From Streptomyces spororaveus (GTDB taxonomy: Bacteria > Actinomycetota > Actinomycetes > Streptomycetales > Streptomycetaceae): DNA of 64,000 nucleotides. Both the position numbers and the translations under genes were made by a program. The DNA lies in the NCBI RefSeq assembly GCF_016755875.1, contig NZ_BNED01000005.1, forward strand, positions 3,389,001 to 3,453,000, in the 5' to 3' direction. Positions 16,265 through 25,939 of the stretch are shown here, in pieces. How positions within the stretch are numbered: the stretch's first letter is position 1; each line of letters opens with the position of its first letter. The notes beneath the pieces were generated by a model. The model ran no database searches. It was not told the origin of the DNA and saw only the letters and a program-made list of their open reading frames with translations.

Positions 16265-17476
16265 ATGCAGGTGATCCAGTCAACCAAACTCGCCAATGTC
16301 TGTTACGAGATCCGCGGCCCCGTGCTCGAAGAGGCGATGCGGCTCGAAGCAGCAGGTCATCGCATCCTCAAGCTCAACACGGGCAACCCCGCGGCCTTCG
16401 GCTTCGACTGCCCTCCGGAGATCCTTGAGGACATGCTCCGCAACCTGGGTACCGCCCACGGTTACGGTGACGCGAAGGGGCTGCTCTCCGCGCGCCGCGC
16501 GGTCATGCAGCACTACCAGACCAAGGGCATCGACCTGGACGTCGAGGACATCTACCTCGGCAACGGCGTCTCCGAGCTGATCCAGATGTCGATGCAGGCG
16601 CTGCTCGACGACGGCGACGAGGTCCTGGTCCCCGCGCCGGACTACCCGCTGTGGACCGCCTCCGTGTCCCTCGCCGGCGGCACGGCCGTGCACTACCGCT
16701 GCGACGAGCAGGCCGACTGGATGCCCGACCTCGCCGACATCGAGCGCAAGGTCACCGATCGCACCAAGGCGATCGTCATCATCAACCCGAACAACCCGAC
16801 CGGTGCCGTCTACGACGAAGAGATGCTCCGCGGCCTGACGGACATCGCGCGCCGCCACAACCTGGTCGTCTGCTCGGACGAGATCTACGACCGGATCCTC
16901 TACGACGGCGCCGTGCACCACAACACCGCCGCCATCGCCCCCGACCTGCTGACGCTGACCTTCAACGGGCTCTCGAAGAACTACCGCGTCGCCGGCTACC
17001 GGGCCGGCTGGATGGCCGTCTGCGGCCCCAAGAAGCACGCCACCTGCTACATCGAGGGCCTCACGATTCTGGCCAACATGCGCCTGTGCGCGAACATGCC
17101 CTCGCAGCACGCCGTGGCCACCGCGCTCGGCGGCCGGCAGTCGATCGAGGACCTGGTCCTGCCGGGCGGGCGGATCCTGGAGCAGCGCAACGTCGCGTAC
17201 GACCTGCTCACCCAGATCCCGGGCGTCACCTGCGTGAAGCCGAAGGGCGCGCTGTACGCCTTCCCGCGGCTGGACCCGTCGGTCTACAAGATCAAGGACG
17301 ACCGGCAGATGGTCCTGGACCTGCTGCGGGCCGAGAAGATCATGGTGGTGCACGGTACGGGCTTCAACTGGCCCGAGCCCGACCACTTCCGGATCGTGAC
17401 CCTGCCGAACGCCAAGGACCTGGCCGACGCGGTGACCCGGATCGGGAACTTCCTGGACGGCTACAGCCAGCTGTAG
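16265..17476 (+). CDS. Alanine/glutamate-type aminotransferase (AlaA-like, fold type I)
   Basis: A 403-residue class I/II aminotransferase that probably interconverts alanine and pyruvate with 2-oxoglutarate/glutamate. It begins MQVIQSTKLANVCYEIRGPV, as AlaA-like enzymes do. It carries VIINPNNPTGAVYDEEML (PLP pocket), CSDEIYDRILYDG (Asp and Tyr contacts), the PLP lysine in FNGLSKNYRVAGYRAGW, and the carboxylate-binding Arg in PDHFRIVTLP. It stands alone behind its own intergenic region. Confidence 0.92.
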   Translation: MQVIQSTKLANVCYEIRGPVLEEAMRLEAAGHRILKLNTGNPAAFGFDCPPEILEDMLRNLGTAHGYGDAKGLLSARRAVMQHYQTKGIDLDVEDIYLGNGVSELIQMSMQALLDDGDEVLVPAPDYPLWTASVSLAGGTAVHYRCDEQADWMPDLADIERKVTDRTKAIVIINPNNPTGAVYDEEMLRGLTDIARRHNLVVCSDEIYDRILYDGAVHHNTAAIAPDLLTLTFNGLSKNYRVAGYRAGWMAVCGPKKHATCYIEGLTILANMRLCANMPSQHAVATALGGRQSIEDLVLPGGRILEQRNVAYDLLTQIPGVTCVKPKGALYAFPRLDPSVYKIKDDRQMVLDLLRAEKIMVVHGTGFNWPEPDHFRIVTLPNAKDLADAVTRIGNFLDGYSQL

Positions 17477-17605
17477 CGGTGCGGTGCACGGTGCGTCTCG
17501 CCGGCGTCCGGCTGGCGAGATCCGTACCCTAGAACAGGATTCAGCACAATCTTAGAACCGATCCAATGTAGGGTGGGTCTCCTGACCACGCAGGAGGCCT
17601 ACCTC

Positions 17606-18004
17606 ATGTACGAGCCGAGCCGCACGAAGCCGGTCGTCCACCGTACGGGCGCCACTCCGGCCGACTACCCGCACAGCAGCCGCGGTGAAGCGCTGGACAT
17701 CCAGCTCGCCGGACACCTCGCGGCGCTTCTCGCCGTGACCGACGAGCTCGGGCTCGGGCTCGACGAGGGTGCCGCCGAGATCGCCGCCCAGGTCGCACGC
17801 CTGCGCGGGGCCCAGCCCGCCCGTGCGCCGCACCGCTCCGCCGAGGAGTCCGCCGCGCTCCACCAGCGGGCGTACGACCTCGCCGCCCGTTCGCTGCTCG
17901 TCGCCGCGTCCCGCGCCGACACCACCGTCGCGATCCTCGCCGCCCAGCGCATGGACGCGCACGCCGCCGCCCTGGAGTCCTCGGACCTGGCCGGCGCCCT
18001 CTAG
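17606..18004 (+). CDS. Conserved hypothetical helical protein (132 aa)
   Basis: AGGAGG lies 8 bp before the ATG at 17606, which is preferred over an ATG at 17573. The product (MYEPSRTKPVVHRTGATPAD...) is Ala-rich and predicted helical throughout, with no membrane helix or signal peptide. No domain recognised. Confidence 0.75.
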   Translation: MYEPSRTKPVVHRTGATPADYPHSSRGEALDIQLAGHLAALLAVTDELGLGLDEGAAEIAAQVARLRGAQPARAPHRSAEESAALHQRAYDLAARSLLVAASRADTTVAILAAQRMDAHAAALESSDLAGAL

Positions 18005-18214
18005 ACGGCCCCGGTCCGGGGCCGCGGAGGCTCCGGACCGGGCGCCACGTTCCTTGCGCGAGGGCTGCGGCAGGGGCGGAAATTGGACAGATTCCGGTGC
18101 TCCGAACACGATGAGGGCTGAAAGATCGCGGCAGCACGGGGGAGGCCGCTCCACATGGCATATCTCCTCCACTCCGCTTCGTCCCCGTTCGAGCATTTCT
18201 GGAGAGATCCGCCC

Positions 18215-18871
18215 ATGAGCTTCGGCGACCCGAACAACCCTTACGGCCAGCAGCCCCCGCAGGGCCAGCCCGGCCACCCGCAGCAGGCCCCGCAGGGTGT
18301 GCCCCCGCAGTACGGCTACCCGCAGCAGCCGCCGCAGGGCGCCGCCCCGCAGTACGGCTACCCGCAGCAGACGCCTCCGCCGCCGTACGGTGCGTACCCG
18401 CAGCCGGGGCTGCACGCGCCGGGCATGCCGGGCTCCGGGATGCCGCCGCTGGCCCACTGGGGTCTGCGCGTGGGCTCGTACCTGCTCGACGTGCTGATCA
18501 TCGCGGGGCCGATGTACGCGGTGCTGGGCATCGGCGCGGCGGTCTCCGGGGACGAGACGGGCGACACGATCGCCGGCATCTTCAGCCTGCTCGGCATGCT
18601 GTACGCCATCGGCATGGCCTTCTTCCAGCTGTACAAGGAGGGCACGACCGGCCAGTCGTTCGGCAAGAAGATCGTCGGCACCAGCGTGCACCGCGAGGTC
18701 GACGGCGCCACGATCGGCTTCGGCATGGCGTTCGTCCGCAAGCTGGCGCACATCCTGGACGGCATCCCCTGCTACATCGGCTACCTGTGGCCGCTGTGGG
18801 ACGAGAAGAAGCAGACCTTCTCCGACAAGGTGTGCGGCACCGTCGTCGTCAAGGTGAACAAGGCCGGCTGA
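18215..18871 (+). CDS. RDD family membrane protein with Pro/Gln/Tyr-rich N-terminus
   Basis: A 218-residue protein starting at an ATG with GGAGAG 7-8 bp upstream. The first 80 residues are low-complexity, with repeated PQYGYPQQ/PPYGAYPQ units. The RDD domain follows: HWGLRVGSYLLDVLII (first helix with the Arg and Asp that name the family), FSLLGMLYAIGMAFFQLYKE, then GTTGQSFGKKIVGTSV and a C-terminal helix YIGYLWPLWDEKKQTFSDKV. Function unknown; some RDD proteins are implicated in ion exchange. Pro-rich cytosolic tails on RDD proteins are common in Streptomyces. Confidence 0.88.
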   Translation: MSFGDPNNPYGQQPPQGQPGHPQQAPQGVPPQYGYPQQPPQGAAPQYGYPQQTPPPPYGAYPQPGLHAPGMPGSGMPPLAHWGLRVGSYLLDVLIIAGPMYAVLGIGAAVSGDETGDTIAGIFSLLGMLYAIGMAFFQLYKEGTTGQSFGKKIVGTSVHREVDGATIGFGMAFVRKLAHILDGIPCYIGYLWPLWDEKKQTFSDKVCGTVVVKVNKAG

Positions 18872-18937
18872 TCGCCGCACGGTGAGGACCGGTGGCGCAT
18901 CCCTGCGTGCTGACGCGGGGCGCCCGCGAGGCACCCG

Positions 18938-19366
18938 TCAGGTCGTCCGCGCGAACTCCGCGCCGGCGACCCCGCACCAGGGCACCGTCGCCACCGGCCA
19001 CACCGGGCCGACCACTTCGCCGTACTCGGTCGCGCCCGGTGCCACGCCCGGGATCTTCACCAGCGCCTGGGCGGCCCGCCTCCGCGGGTCCGCTTCGGCG
19101 CGGTCGCGGAACTCCACCGTGACGACGTACGCGCCGGGGCCCTCGGGCCGCCCCGTCGCCTCCACCGCCGCCACCACCCGGCGGCTGGCCGGATCGATTC
19201 GGCACCCGGTGACCCGTACGTCCTCCACCGCCGCCCGCGGTGGCGCCTGCGGCGGATCGCCGCCGCTCGCCCACACGTACAGACCCAGCGGGGCGAACAC
19301 CAGCAGCCCGGCCACCGTCACCAGGCCGACCAGCCAGCCCTGCCATTTCAACGTGCTCACAGCCAT
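18938..19366 (-). CDS. Membrane-anchored hypothetical protein (142 aa)
   Basis: An N-terminal signal anchor (LKWQGWLVGLVTVAGLLVFA) is followed by an extracellular beta-rich domain of about 100 residues (VEDVRVTGCRIDPASRRVVA ... GAYVVTVEFRDR). GGGAGG lies 9 bp before the ATG. The domain resembles small FxLYD/immunoglobulin-like secreted folds in outline only. It is divergent from the TelA operon across 137 bp. Confidence 0.7.
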   Translation of the reverse strand: MAVSTLKWQGWLVGLVTVAGLLVFAPLGLYVWASGGDPPQAPPRAAVEDVRVTGCRIDPASRRVVAAVEATGRPEGPGAYVVTVEFRDRAEADPRRRAAQALVKIPGVAPGATEYGEVVGPVWPVATVPWCGVAGAEFARTT

Positions 19367-19503
19367 GTCCTGATCCTCCCGGGCCGCCGCCCCGCCCACC
19401 AGCACCCGAGGGCCCACACAGCATTTCGAAGTGGGACCGCCTGGACACCTGACGTTCATTCGACCTGGCGCGGAATGTGGGTTTCCGCGAGCACGCTGCA
19501 CCC

Positions 19504-20598
19504 GTGAGACGCATCCTAGGAATCGTCCTGGGCCTCCTCCTGATCGGCGGCGTGCTCTACGTCGTCGCCTTCCAGGGGCAGGATCACCCAGAAACCACGG
19601 CAACGAAGACCGTGCGTGGCGTCATCGGCTCGGAGAAGGCCGAATTCTTCCGCGACCCTGACGTCGTCAAGGCCCTTGCCGCCAAGGGCTACACCGTGAA
19701 GACGGAGACCTCGGGCTCCTGGGCGATGGACCAACTCGCCCTCAAGGAGTTCGACTTCGCCTTCCCCAGCAGCAGTGAACCGGCCAAGGAGGTCGCGGCC
19801 GCCGCCGGGCTCAAGGGAGCCCAGGAGACCAAGCCGTTCTTCTCGCCCCTCGTCGTCATCGCCCGCCCGGGCGCCGCCCGGGTGCTGGCCGACAACGGCC
19901 TCGCCCGGATGACCGGCACGAGCTCGGGGACCCTGCTCATGGGTCCCTTCCTGAAGGCCGCCGGCGAGGACCGCACCTGGCAGCAACTGCCCGGCTCAGC
20001 GGCCCATGCCGAGCTGACCGGCACGGTGTTCGTCAAGACCACCGACCCGGCCTCCTCCAACTCGGGCGCCCTCTTCCTCGCCGCCACGTCCAATGTCGCG
20101 AACGGCGGCACCGTGGTCGCCGACGACGCCGGCATCGCCCGCACCGCGCCCCTGATGCGCAAGCTGATCTCCGTCCAGGGCGCGCTGGAGCCCAGCACCG
20201 ACGACCCCTTCCGGGCCTTCATCAGCGGCAGCGGCGAACCGCTGATCCTGGTGTACGAGTCCCAGGTGGCCTCGATGCTGCTGCAGAGGCAGGATCCGGG
20301 CGACATGGTCGTGCTCTACCCGGACACCACCGTCAACTCGGCCCACACCTTCGTGCCGCTGACCGAGCGGGCGAAGGAGCTGGGCACCCTCCTCGCCACC
20401 GATCCGAAGCTGCGCGAACTGGCCGTGCTCCGCGGGTTCCGCCCGCAGGAGGGCGTGGCCGAGTTCGCCGCCGCGACCGCACCGCACACCGCCTACCTCA
20501 ACACGGGGCTGACCGGCATCCGCCAGGTCGGCACACCCACCGTCAAGATCCTGATGGCGCTGGCCCAGCGCGCCAAGGGCCAGGGGGACACGCCATGA
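19504..20598 (+). CDS. Membrane-anchored periplasmic-binding-protein-like component of TelA operon
   Basis: A 364-residue protein with an N-terminal signal anchor (RRILGIVLGLLLIGGVLYVV) and an extracellular domain resembling type-2 solute-binding proteins: VIGSEKAEFFRDPDVVKALA, LKEFDFAFPSSSEPAKEVAA, TTDPASSNSGALFLAATSNV, and a late FISGSGEPLILVYESQVASM strand. GTG 19504 gives the anchor at the very N-terminus; GTG 19477 would add nine residues. Its TGA overlaps the TelA ATG (ATGA). No transporter permease is nearby, so it is probably a sensor or scaffold rather than a nutrient importer. Confidence 0.8.
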   Translation: MRRILGIVLGLLLIGGVLYVVAFQGQDHPETTATKTVRGVIGSEKAEFFRDPDVVKALAAKGYTVKTETSGSWAMDQLALKEFDFAFPSSSEPAKEVAAAAGLKGAQETKPFFSPLVVIARPGAARVLADNGLARMTGTSSGTLLMGPFLKAAGEDRTWQQLPGSAAHAELTGTVFVKTTDPASSNSGALFLAATSNVANGGTVVADDAGIARTAPLMRKLISVQGALEPSTDDPFRAFISGSGEPLILVYESQVASMLLQRQDPGDMVVLYPDTTVNSAHTFVPLTERAKELGTLLATDPKLRELAVLRGFRPQEGVAEFAAATAPHTAYLNTGLTGIRQVGTPTVKILMALAQRAKGQGDTP

Positions 20599-21782
20599 CA
20601 CTGACACCGCCCGAGGACACGTCCTTCCGGCTGAGCCCTCCGGAGCCCGTCGCCCCGGTACGCAAGGAGCAGGCCGCCGGGCTGGTCCCGCTGGAGGACG
20701 GGGTCCGCGAGGAGATGGCCCGCCGGGCCGGGGAGTACGTCGGCTCGCTCGCCGCGATCGACGCCCACTCCCCGGAGTTCGCGCAGCGCATCGGGGAGAT
20801 AGCCGGCCTCGGCTCGGCCGACATCCGCAGCGCCGCGCAGCAGTCCAACCGGATGCTGGAGCGGGCCGTGCGCTCGCTGGGCCCGGACGGCGGCGGCGAC
20901 GCCCAGGCCCGGGTCGCCGGCTCGCTGGTGGAACTGCGGCGCACGGTCGAGGACCTCGACCCGCGGGACTCGCCCGCCAAGGGGGCGCGCAGGCTGCTCG
21001 CGAAGCTGCCGGGCGGCAACCGGTTCCGCGACCACGTGGCGAAGTACGCCTCCTCGCAGGCCACGCTCAACAGGATCGTGGGCTCGCTGCGCAGCGGCCA
21101 GGACGAACTGCGCCGCGACAACGCGGCCCTGCACACGGAGCGCTCGCGCCTGTGGGAGACCATGGGCAGGCTCCAGGAGTTCGCGGTCCTGACCGAGGCC
21201 CTGGACGGCGCCGTCGAGCAGCGGGTCGCCGAGGCGGAGCACACCGATCCGGGTGCGGCCGACACGATGCGGGCGGACGTGCTCTTCCCGGTCCGGCAGA
21301 AGCACCAGGACCTGCTGACGCAGCTGGCCGTGTGCGCGCAGGGCTACCTGGCGATGGACGTGGTGCGGCGCAACAACGACGAGCTGATCAAGGGCGTCGA
21401 CCGGGCCGCGACCACCACCGTGTCCGCGCTGCGGATCGCCGTGATGCTGGCCTCGGCCCTCGACAGCCAGCGCAGGGTGGTCGAGCAGGTCAACGCCCTG
21501 AAGGGGACCACCGAGGAGCTGATCCGGGGCAACGCGGAGATGCTGTCCACGCAGAGCGGTGAGATCCAGCGGATCGCGGCCGATCCGGCGGTGGGTGCGG
21601 AGACCCTGCGTACCGCCTTCGCCCAGATCTACCGGACGCTGGACGCGATCGACACGTTCAAGGTGCAGGCGGCGGAGAACATGGCGGCGACGGTGGAGTC
21701 GCTGGCCGGGGAGCTGCAGACCGCCTCGGCGTACCTGGCCCGTACCCGAACCGCCGGTGCGCTCGACGGGGGTGCGCTGTGA
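20595..21782 (+). CDS. TelA (toxic anion resistance) family protein
   Basis: A 395-residue cytosolic coiled-coil protein of the TelA/KlaA family, named for tellurite resistance and associated with Ter-type stress systems. Characteristic segments are LARRTVEDLDP-like RRTVEDLDPRDSPAKG, GGNRFRDHVAKYASSQATLN, DELRRDNAALHTERSRLWET, FPVRQKHQDLLTQLAVCAQG, and VVRRNNDELIKGVDRAATTT. No membrane helix is present. It overlaps both neighbours by 4 bp, so it is stoichiometrically coupled to the two extracellular binding-protein-like partners. Confidence 0.92.
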   Translation: MTLTPPEDTSFRLSPPEPVAPVRKEQAAGLVPLEDGVREEMARRAGEYVGSLAAIDAHSPEFAQRIGEIAGLGSADIRSAAQQSNRMLERAVRSLGPDGGGDAQARVAGSLVELRRTVEDLDPRDSPAKGARRLLAKLPGGNRFRDHVAKYASSQATLNRIVGSLRSGQDELRRDNAALHTERSRLWETMGRLQEFAVLTEALDGAVEQRVAEAEHTDPGAADTMRADVLFPVRQKHQDLLTQLAVCAQGYLAMDVVRRNNDELIKGVDRAATTTVSALRIAVMLASALDSQRRVVEQVNALKGTTEELIRGNAEMLSTQSGEIQRIAADPAVGAETLRTAFAQIYRTLDAIDTFKVQAAENMAATVESLAGELQTASAYLARTRTAGALDGGAL

Positions 21783-23398
21783 GGGCGGCCGGGCGGGGCC
21801 GGACGGGCTTCGCGTTCGCGCTCGTCCTCGCCGTGTTCACGGCGGCGACGGCCTGCACCTCCGAGGGTGCGGCCGGGCCGGTGGAGACGGCCTACAAGGA
21901 GGGCACCCTGCGGGTGCTGGCCTCCAGTGAGCTCAGCGACATGGAGCCCGTGCTGAAGGCCGCGAAGGCCGCCACCGGGGTCACCGTGAAGCTCACCTGG
22001 TCCGGGACGCTGGACGCGGCCGAGCAGGTCGCCTCGGGCGCGGCGGACGGCAAGTACGACGCGATCTGGCTCTCTTCCAACGACTACCTGCGGCTGCGGC
22101 CGGAGGCCGCCGGGAAGCTCTCCAGCGAGACCCCGGTGATGTCCTCGCCGGTCGCGCTCGGGGTGCGGCCGGAGGCGCTGGCCCGGCTCGGCTGGAAGCC
22201 CGGGGAGGTCACCTGGCCGGCGGTGCACGAGGCCGTGGCCGCCGGGAAGCTGACGTACGGGATGACGGATCCGGTGCGCTCCAACTCCGGTTTCTCGGCG
22301 CTGGTGTCGGTGGCCTCGGGGCTGTCGGGCGCGCAGGCGGCGCTGAGCGACGCGGACGTGAAGGCGGCCGCGCCGCGGCTGAAGGAGTTCTTCGCCGGGC
22401 AGAAGCTGACCTCGGGCTCCTCGGGCTGGCTCGCCACCGCCTACGCCAAGCGCGGGGACGTGGACGCTCTGGTGAACTACGAGTCGGTGCTGCTGTCCAT
22501 GAACCGGGACGCCCAGGGGGCCGGGGCCCCGCTGACGGTGATCCGGCCGCGCGACGGTGTGGTCACCGCGCACTATCCGCTGACCCTGCTGACCTCGGCC
22601 CCGGCCGGAGCACGTGACTCGGGGCGGGCGCTGGCGGAGTATCTGCGGGGCCCGGAGGCACAGAAGGCGATCACCGGGCAGACCTTCCGCCGCCCGGTCG
22701 CGGCCGGGGTGGCGCCGGCCGCCGGGCTGGACGCGGAGAAGCGCCGCGAGCTGCCCTTCCCGGGCTCGCGTTCGGTGGCCGACGGGCTGCTGGCCAGTTA
22801 CGAGAACGAGCTGCGCCGGCCCTCGCGGACGGTGTACGTGCTGGACACCTCGGGTTCGATGAGCGAGGAGGACCGGATCGGGCGGCTGAAGTCGGCGCTC
22901 ACCGATCTGACGGGCTCGGGGAGTTCGGGCACCGGGCAGCGGTTCCGGGACCGTGAGGAGGTGACGCTGCTGCCCTTCGGGTCGAAGGTGAAGAAGGTGC
23001 GGACGCATGTCGTCGAGGCCGGCAATCCGGGTCCGGCCCTGGACGCGATCCGGGGGGACGTGAAGTCGCTGGAGCCGGACGGGGGTACGGCGGTGTACGG
23101 CAGCCTGGAGGCGGCGTACCGGCATCTCGGCAAGGGGGGCGCGGACGCGTTCACCTCGATCGTGCTGATGACGGACGGCGAGAACACGGAGGGCGTCGGG
23201 GCGGGGCACTTCGACTCCTTCTACGCCGCCCTGCCGGCGGCGCAGAAGCAGACGCCCGTGTTCGCGGTGCTGTTCGGCGACTCGGACCGCAAGGAGCTCA
23301 CCCACATCACCGAACTGACCGGCGGGCGGCTCTTCGACGCCACCGGCGGGAACAGTTCGCTGGCCGGAGCCTTCGAGGAGATCCGTGGCTACCAATAG
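21779..23398 (+). CDS. Solute-binding/von Willebrand A fusion lipoprotein
   Basis: A 539-residue lipoprotein. The signal peptide ends in the lipobox AATAC (about residues 22-26). Residues 40-330 form a type-2 solute-binding domain (LRVLASSELSDMEPVLKAAK ... YGMTDPVRSNSGFSALVSVA). Residues 355-535 form a vWA domain with an intact MIDAS: DTSGSMS, the Thr in GGTAVYGSLEA, and LMTDGEN. The GTG overlaps the TelA stop (GTGA). MIDAS domains bind protein ligands through a divalent metal, so this is probably the surface ligand or partner sensor of the operon. Confidence 0.9.
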   Translation: MRAAGRGRTGFAFALVLAVFTAATACTSEGAAGPVETAYKEGTLRVLASSELSDMEPVLKAAKAATGVTVKLTWSGTLDAAEQVASGAADGKYDAIWLSSNDYLRLRPEAAGKLSSETPVMSSPVALGVRPEALARLGWKPGEVTWPAVHEAVAAGKLTYGMTDPVRSNSGFSALVSVASGLSGAQAALSDADVKAAAPRLKEFFAGQKLTSGSSGWLATAYAKRGDVDALVNYESVLLSMNRDAQGAGAPLTVIRPRDGVVTAHYPLTLLTSAPAGARDSGRALAEYLRGPEAQKAITGQTFRRPVAAGVAPAAGLDAEKRRELPFPGSRSVADGLLASYENELRRPSRTVYVLDTSGSMSEEDRIGRLKSALTDLTGSGSSGTGQRFRDREEVTLLPFGSKVKKVRTHVVEAGNPGPALDAIRGDVKSLEPDGGTAVYGSLEAAYRHLGKGGADAFTSIVLMTDGENTEGVGAGHFDSFYAALPAAQKQTPVFAVLFGDSDRKELTHITELTGGRLFDATGGNSSLAGAFEEIRGYQ

Positions 23399-23999
23399 GT
23401 CCCGCCGGATGCTCGGTTACCTGGAGTCGGGGAAGAACCTGACGGGTTCCGCCTGCGGTGTGGCCGGGGTGGGCCTCACCCTCGCCGGGGCGGCCGGCGC
23501 GTACTGGCCGGTGGTGGTCGCCGGTCTGTACGGGGCGGGCGCGCTGATCGCCCCGCCGGAGCGGGTGGCGCCGCCGCCCTTCGACCCGAGCGAGGAGGTC
23601 GGCGCGCTGCGGGCCGACTTCGCGCGGCTGCGGGAGTACCTGGGCGAGGTGGAGCTGCCTGCGGCGGCGGAGGGCCGGTGGGCCGGGCTGCTGGAGCTGT
23701 ACGGGGCGCTGCTGGAGCCGATTTGGGTGGCGGAGGTCCTGGCCACCGAGCCGGAGGCGGTGCACGCGCTGTCCCGGGCGGTCCGGCGGGACGTTCCGGA
23801 GTGCGTGGACACGTACAACCGGACGCGCTGGTGGAACCGCCTCACTCCGGGCGGGGAGTCGCCGGAGCGCCATCTGGAGCGTCAGCTGGACCTGTTGTAC
23901 GAGGAGGCGGAAAGCGTGACGGCGGACCTCCGCGAAGCAGAGGCCCGCCGTCAGCAGACGCACACGGCCTATCTGGAGGAGCGCGGACGCTCTTCCTGA
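23385..23999 (+). CDS. Membrane hypothetical protein ending the TelA operon
   Basis: A 204-residue protein starting at a GTG with GAGGAG 4 bp upstream, inside the last 14 bp of the vWA gene. A Gly/Ala-rich hairpin of two membrane segments (ACGVAGVGLTLAGAAGAYWP, VVVAGLYGAGALIAPP) is followed by a cytosolic helical domain with a coiled-coil end (HLERQLDLLYEEAESVTADL). It is probably the membrane anchor or bridge for TelA. No family is recognised. Confidence 0.8.
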   Translation: MATNRSRRMLGYLESGKNLTGSACGVAGVGLTLAGAAGAYWPVVVAGLYGAGALIAPPERVAPPPFDPSEEVGALRADFARLREYLGEVELPAAAEGRWAGLLELYGALLEPIWVAEVLATEPEAVHALSRAVRRDVPECVDTYNRTRWWNRLTPGGESPERHLERQLDLLYEEAESVTADLREAEARRQQTHTAYLEERGRSS

Positions 24000-24011
24000 C
24001 AGGCCGGTGCT

Positions 24012-24076
24012 GCGGTGGGCGCCGCTTGGTCGGGGGCTCCCACAGCGGTGGGCGCCGCTTGGTCGGGGGCTCCCAC
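24012..24076. terminator. Duplicated 32-bp hairpin, terminator of the TelA operon and pckG
   Basis: A 32-bp sequence (GCGGTGGGCGCCGCTTGGTC...CTCCCAC) occurs twice in perfect direct repeat at 24012 and 24045. Each copy can fold GTGGGNGCC against GGCTCCCAC. It sits between convergent genes, so a bidirectional terminator is likely. Confidence 0.65.
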
Positions 24077-24109
24077 GTTCATTGGCCCTTCTTCAGGGCG
24101 TGTCCTGGC

Positions 24110-25939
24110 TCAGCCCAGGCGCTCCACGAGGGCGTGGTACTGGTCCCACAGCTCCTTGGGAGTGTGGTCGCCGTAGGTGTTGAGGTGCTCGGGGACCAGG
24201 GCGGCCTCCTCGCGCCACACCTCCTTGTCGACGGTGAGGAGGAAGTCGAGGTCCTCGGCCGGGAGGTCGAGGCCGTCGAGGTCGAGGGACTCCTTGGTCG
24301 GCAGGACGCCGATGGGGGTCTCGACGCCTTCGGCGGTGCCGTCGAGGCGGCCGACGATCCACTTCAGGACGCGGCTGTTCTCACCGAAGCCGGGCCACAC
24401 GAACTTGCCCGCGTCGTTCTTGCGGAACCAGTTGACGTAGTAGATCTTCGGGAGCTTGGTCTGGTCCTTGTCGGCGCCGACCTTCACCCAGTGGCCCATG
24501 TAGTCGCCCATGTTGTAGCCGCAGAACGGCAGCATGGCGAAGGGGTCGCGGCGCAGTTCGCCGACCTTGCCCTCGGCGGCGGCGGTCTTCTCGGAGGCGA
24601 TGTTCGAGCCGATGAAGACGCCGTGGTTCCAGTCGAAGGACTCGGTGACCAGCGGCACGGCGGAGGCGCGGCGGCCGCCGAAGAGGATCGCGGAGATCGG
24701 GACGCCCTTGGGGTCCTCCCACTCGGGGGCGATCGTCGGGCACTGGGAGGCCGGGACGGCGAAGCGGGCGTTGGGGTGGGCGGCCGGGGTCTCCGAGGCC
24801 GGAGTCCAGTCGTTGCCCTTCCAGTCGATGAGGTGCGCGGGCGCCTCTTCGGTCATGCCCTCCCACCACACGTCGCCGTCGTCAGTGAGCGCGACGTTGG
24901 TGAAGACGGTGTTCGCGTACATGGTCTTCATGGCGTTGGCGTTGGTGTGCTCGCCGGTGCCGGGGGCGACGCCGAAGAAGCCGGCCTCGGGGTTGATCGC
25001 GTAGAGGCGACCGTCCTCGCCGAAGCGCATCCAGGCGATGTCGTCGCCGATGGTCTCGACGGTCCAGCCGGAGATCGTGGGCTCCAGCATGGCCAGGTTG
25101 GTCTTGCCGCACGCGGACGGGAAGGCGGCCGCGACGTACTTGGTCTCGCCCTCGCCGGCCGGCGGGGTGAGCTTGAGGATCAGCATGTGCTCGGCGAGCC
25201 AGCCCTCGTCGCGGGCCATGACGGACGCGATGCGCAGGGCGTAGCACTTCTTGCCGAGGAGGGCGTTGCCGCCGTAGCCGGATCCGTAGGACCAGATCTC
25301 GCGGGTCTCCGGGAAGTGCGAGATGTACTTGGTGGTGTTGCAGGGCCACGGCACGTCGGCCTGGCCCTCGGCGAGCGGAGCGCCGAGGGTGTGGACGGCC
25401 TTGACGAAGAACCCGTCGGTGCCGAGCTCGTCGAGGACGGCCTTGCCCATGCGGGTCATGGTGCGCATGGCGACCGCGACGTAGGCGGAGTCGGTGATCT
25501 CGACGCCGATCGCGGAGAGCTCGGAGCCGAGGGGGCCCATGCAGAAGGGGACGACGTACATCGTCCGGCCCTTCATGGAGCCGCGGAAGATGCCCTTCTC
25601 GCCGGAGAACATCTCCTTCATCTCGGAAGGAGCCTTCCAGTGGTTCGTCGGGCCCGCGTCCTCCTCCTTCTCGGAGCAGATGAAGGTCCGGTCCTCGACG
25701 CGCGCGACGTCGGACGGGTCGGAGGCGGCGTAGTACGAGTTCGGGCGCTTCGTCTCGTCGAGCTTCTTGAACGTTCCCTTGGCGACGAGCTCCTCGCACA
25801 GGCGCTCGTACTCGGCCTCGGAGCCGTCGCACCAGACGACGCGGTCCGGCTGGGTGAGGGCTGCGATCTCGTCCACCCAGGAGATCAGCTCCTGGTGGTT
25901 CGTCGGGATGGAAGTGGGAGCCGCGTTGTCGCGCGCCAC
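24110..25939 (-). CDS. pckG: Phosphoenolpyruvate carboxykinase (GTP)
   Basis: Converts oxaloacetate and GTP to PEP, CO2 and GDP in gluconeogenesis. The 609-residue length is that of actinobacterial GTP-type enzymes. Motifs seen: the kinase loop [12 protein letters not shown] with the reactive Cys (about residue 284), the metal/substrate segment [29 protein letters not shown], the GTP-site [20 protein letters not shown], and [17 protein letters not shown] 25939 is chosen because AAGGAG lies 5 bp before it. The open frame upstream to 26032 has no support. It stands alone with a 211-bp upstream region shared with the divergent PAQR gene. Confidence 0.97.
   Translation of the reverse strand: MARDNAAPTSIPTNHQELISWVDEIAALTQPDRVVWCDGSEAEYERLCEELVAKGTFKKLDETKRPNSYYAASDPSDVARVEDRTFICSEKEEDAGPTNHWKAPSEMKEMFSGEKGIFRGSMKGRTMYVVPFCMGPLGSELSAIGVEITDSAYVAVAMRTMTRMGKAVLDELGTDGFFVKAVHTLGAPLAEGQADVPWPCNTTKYISHFPETREIWSYGSGYGGNALLGKKCYALRIASVMARDEGWLAEHMLILKLTPPAGEGETKYVAAAFPSACGKTNLAMLEPTISGWTVETIGDDIAWMRFGEDGRLYAINPEAGFFGVAPGTGEHTNANAMKTMYANTVFTNVALTDDGDVWWEGMTEEAPAHLIDWKGNDWTPASETPAAHPNARFAVPASQCPTIAPEWEDPKGVPISAILFGGRRASAVPLVTESFDWNHGVFIGSNIASEKTAAAEGKVGELRRDPFAMLPFCGYNMGDYMGHWVKVGADKDQTKLPKIYYVNWFRKNDAGKFVWPGFGENSRVLKWIVGRLDGTAEGVETPIGVLPTKESLDLDGLDLPAEDLDFLLTVDKEVWREEAALVPEHLNTYGDHTPKELWDQYHALVERLG

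Noticed and set aside
19504..23999. ABC importer operon
   Set aside because: Despite two solute-binding-like domains there is no permease or ATPase gene in or next to the operon; the centre is TelA.
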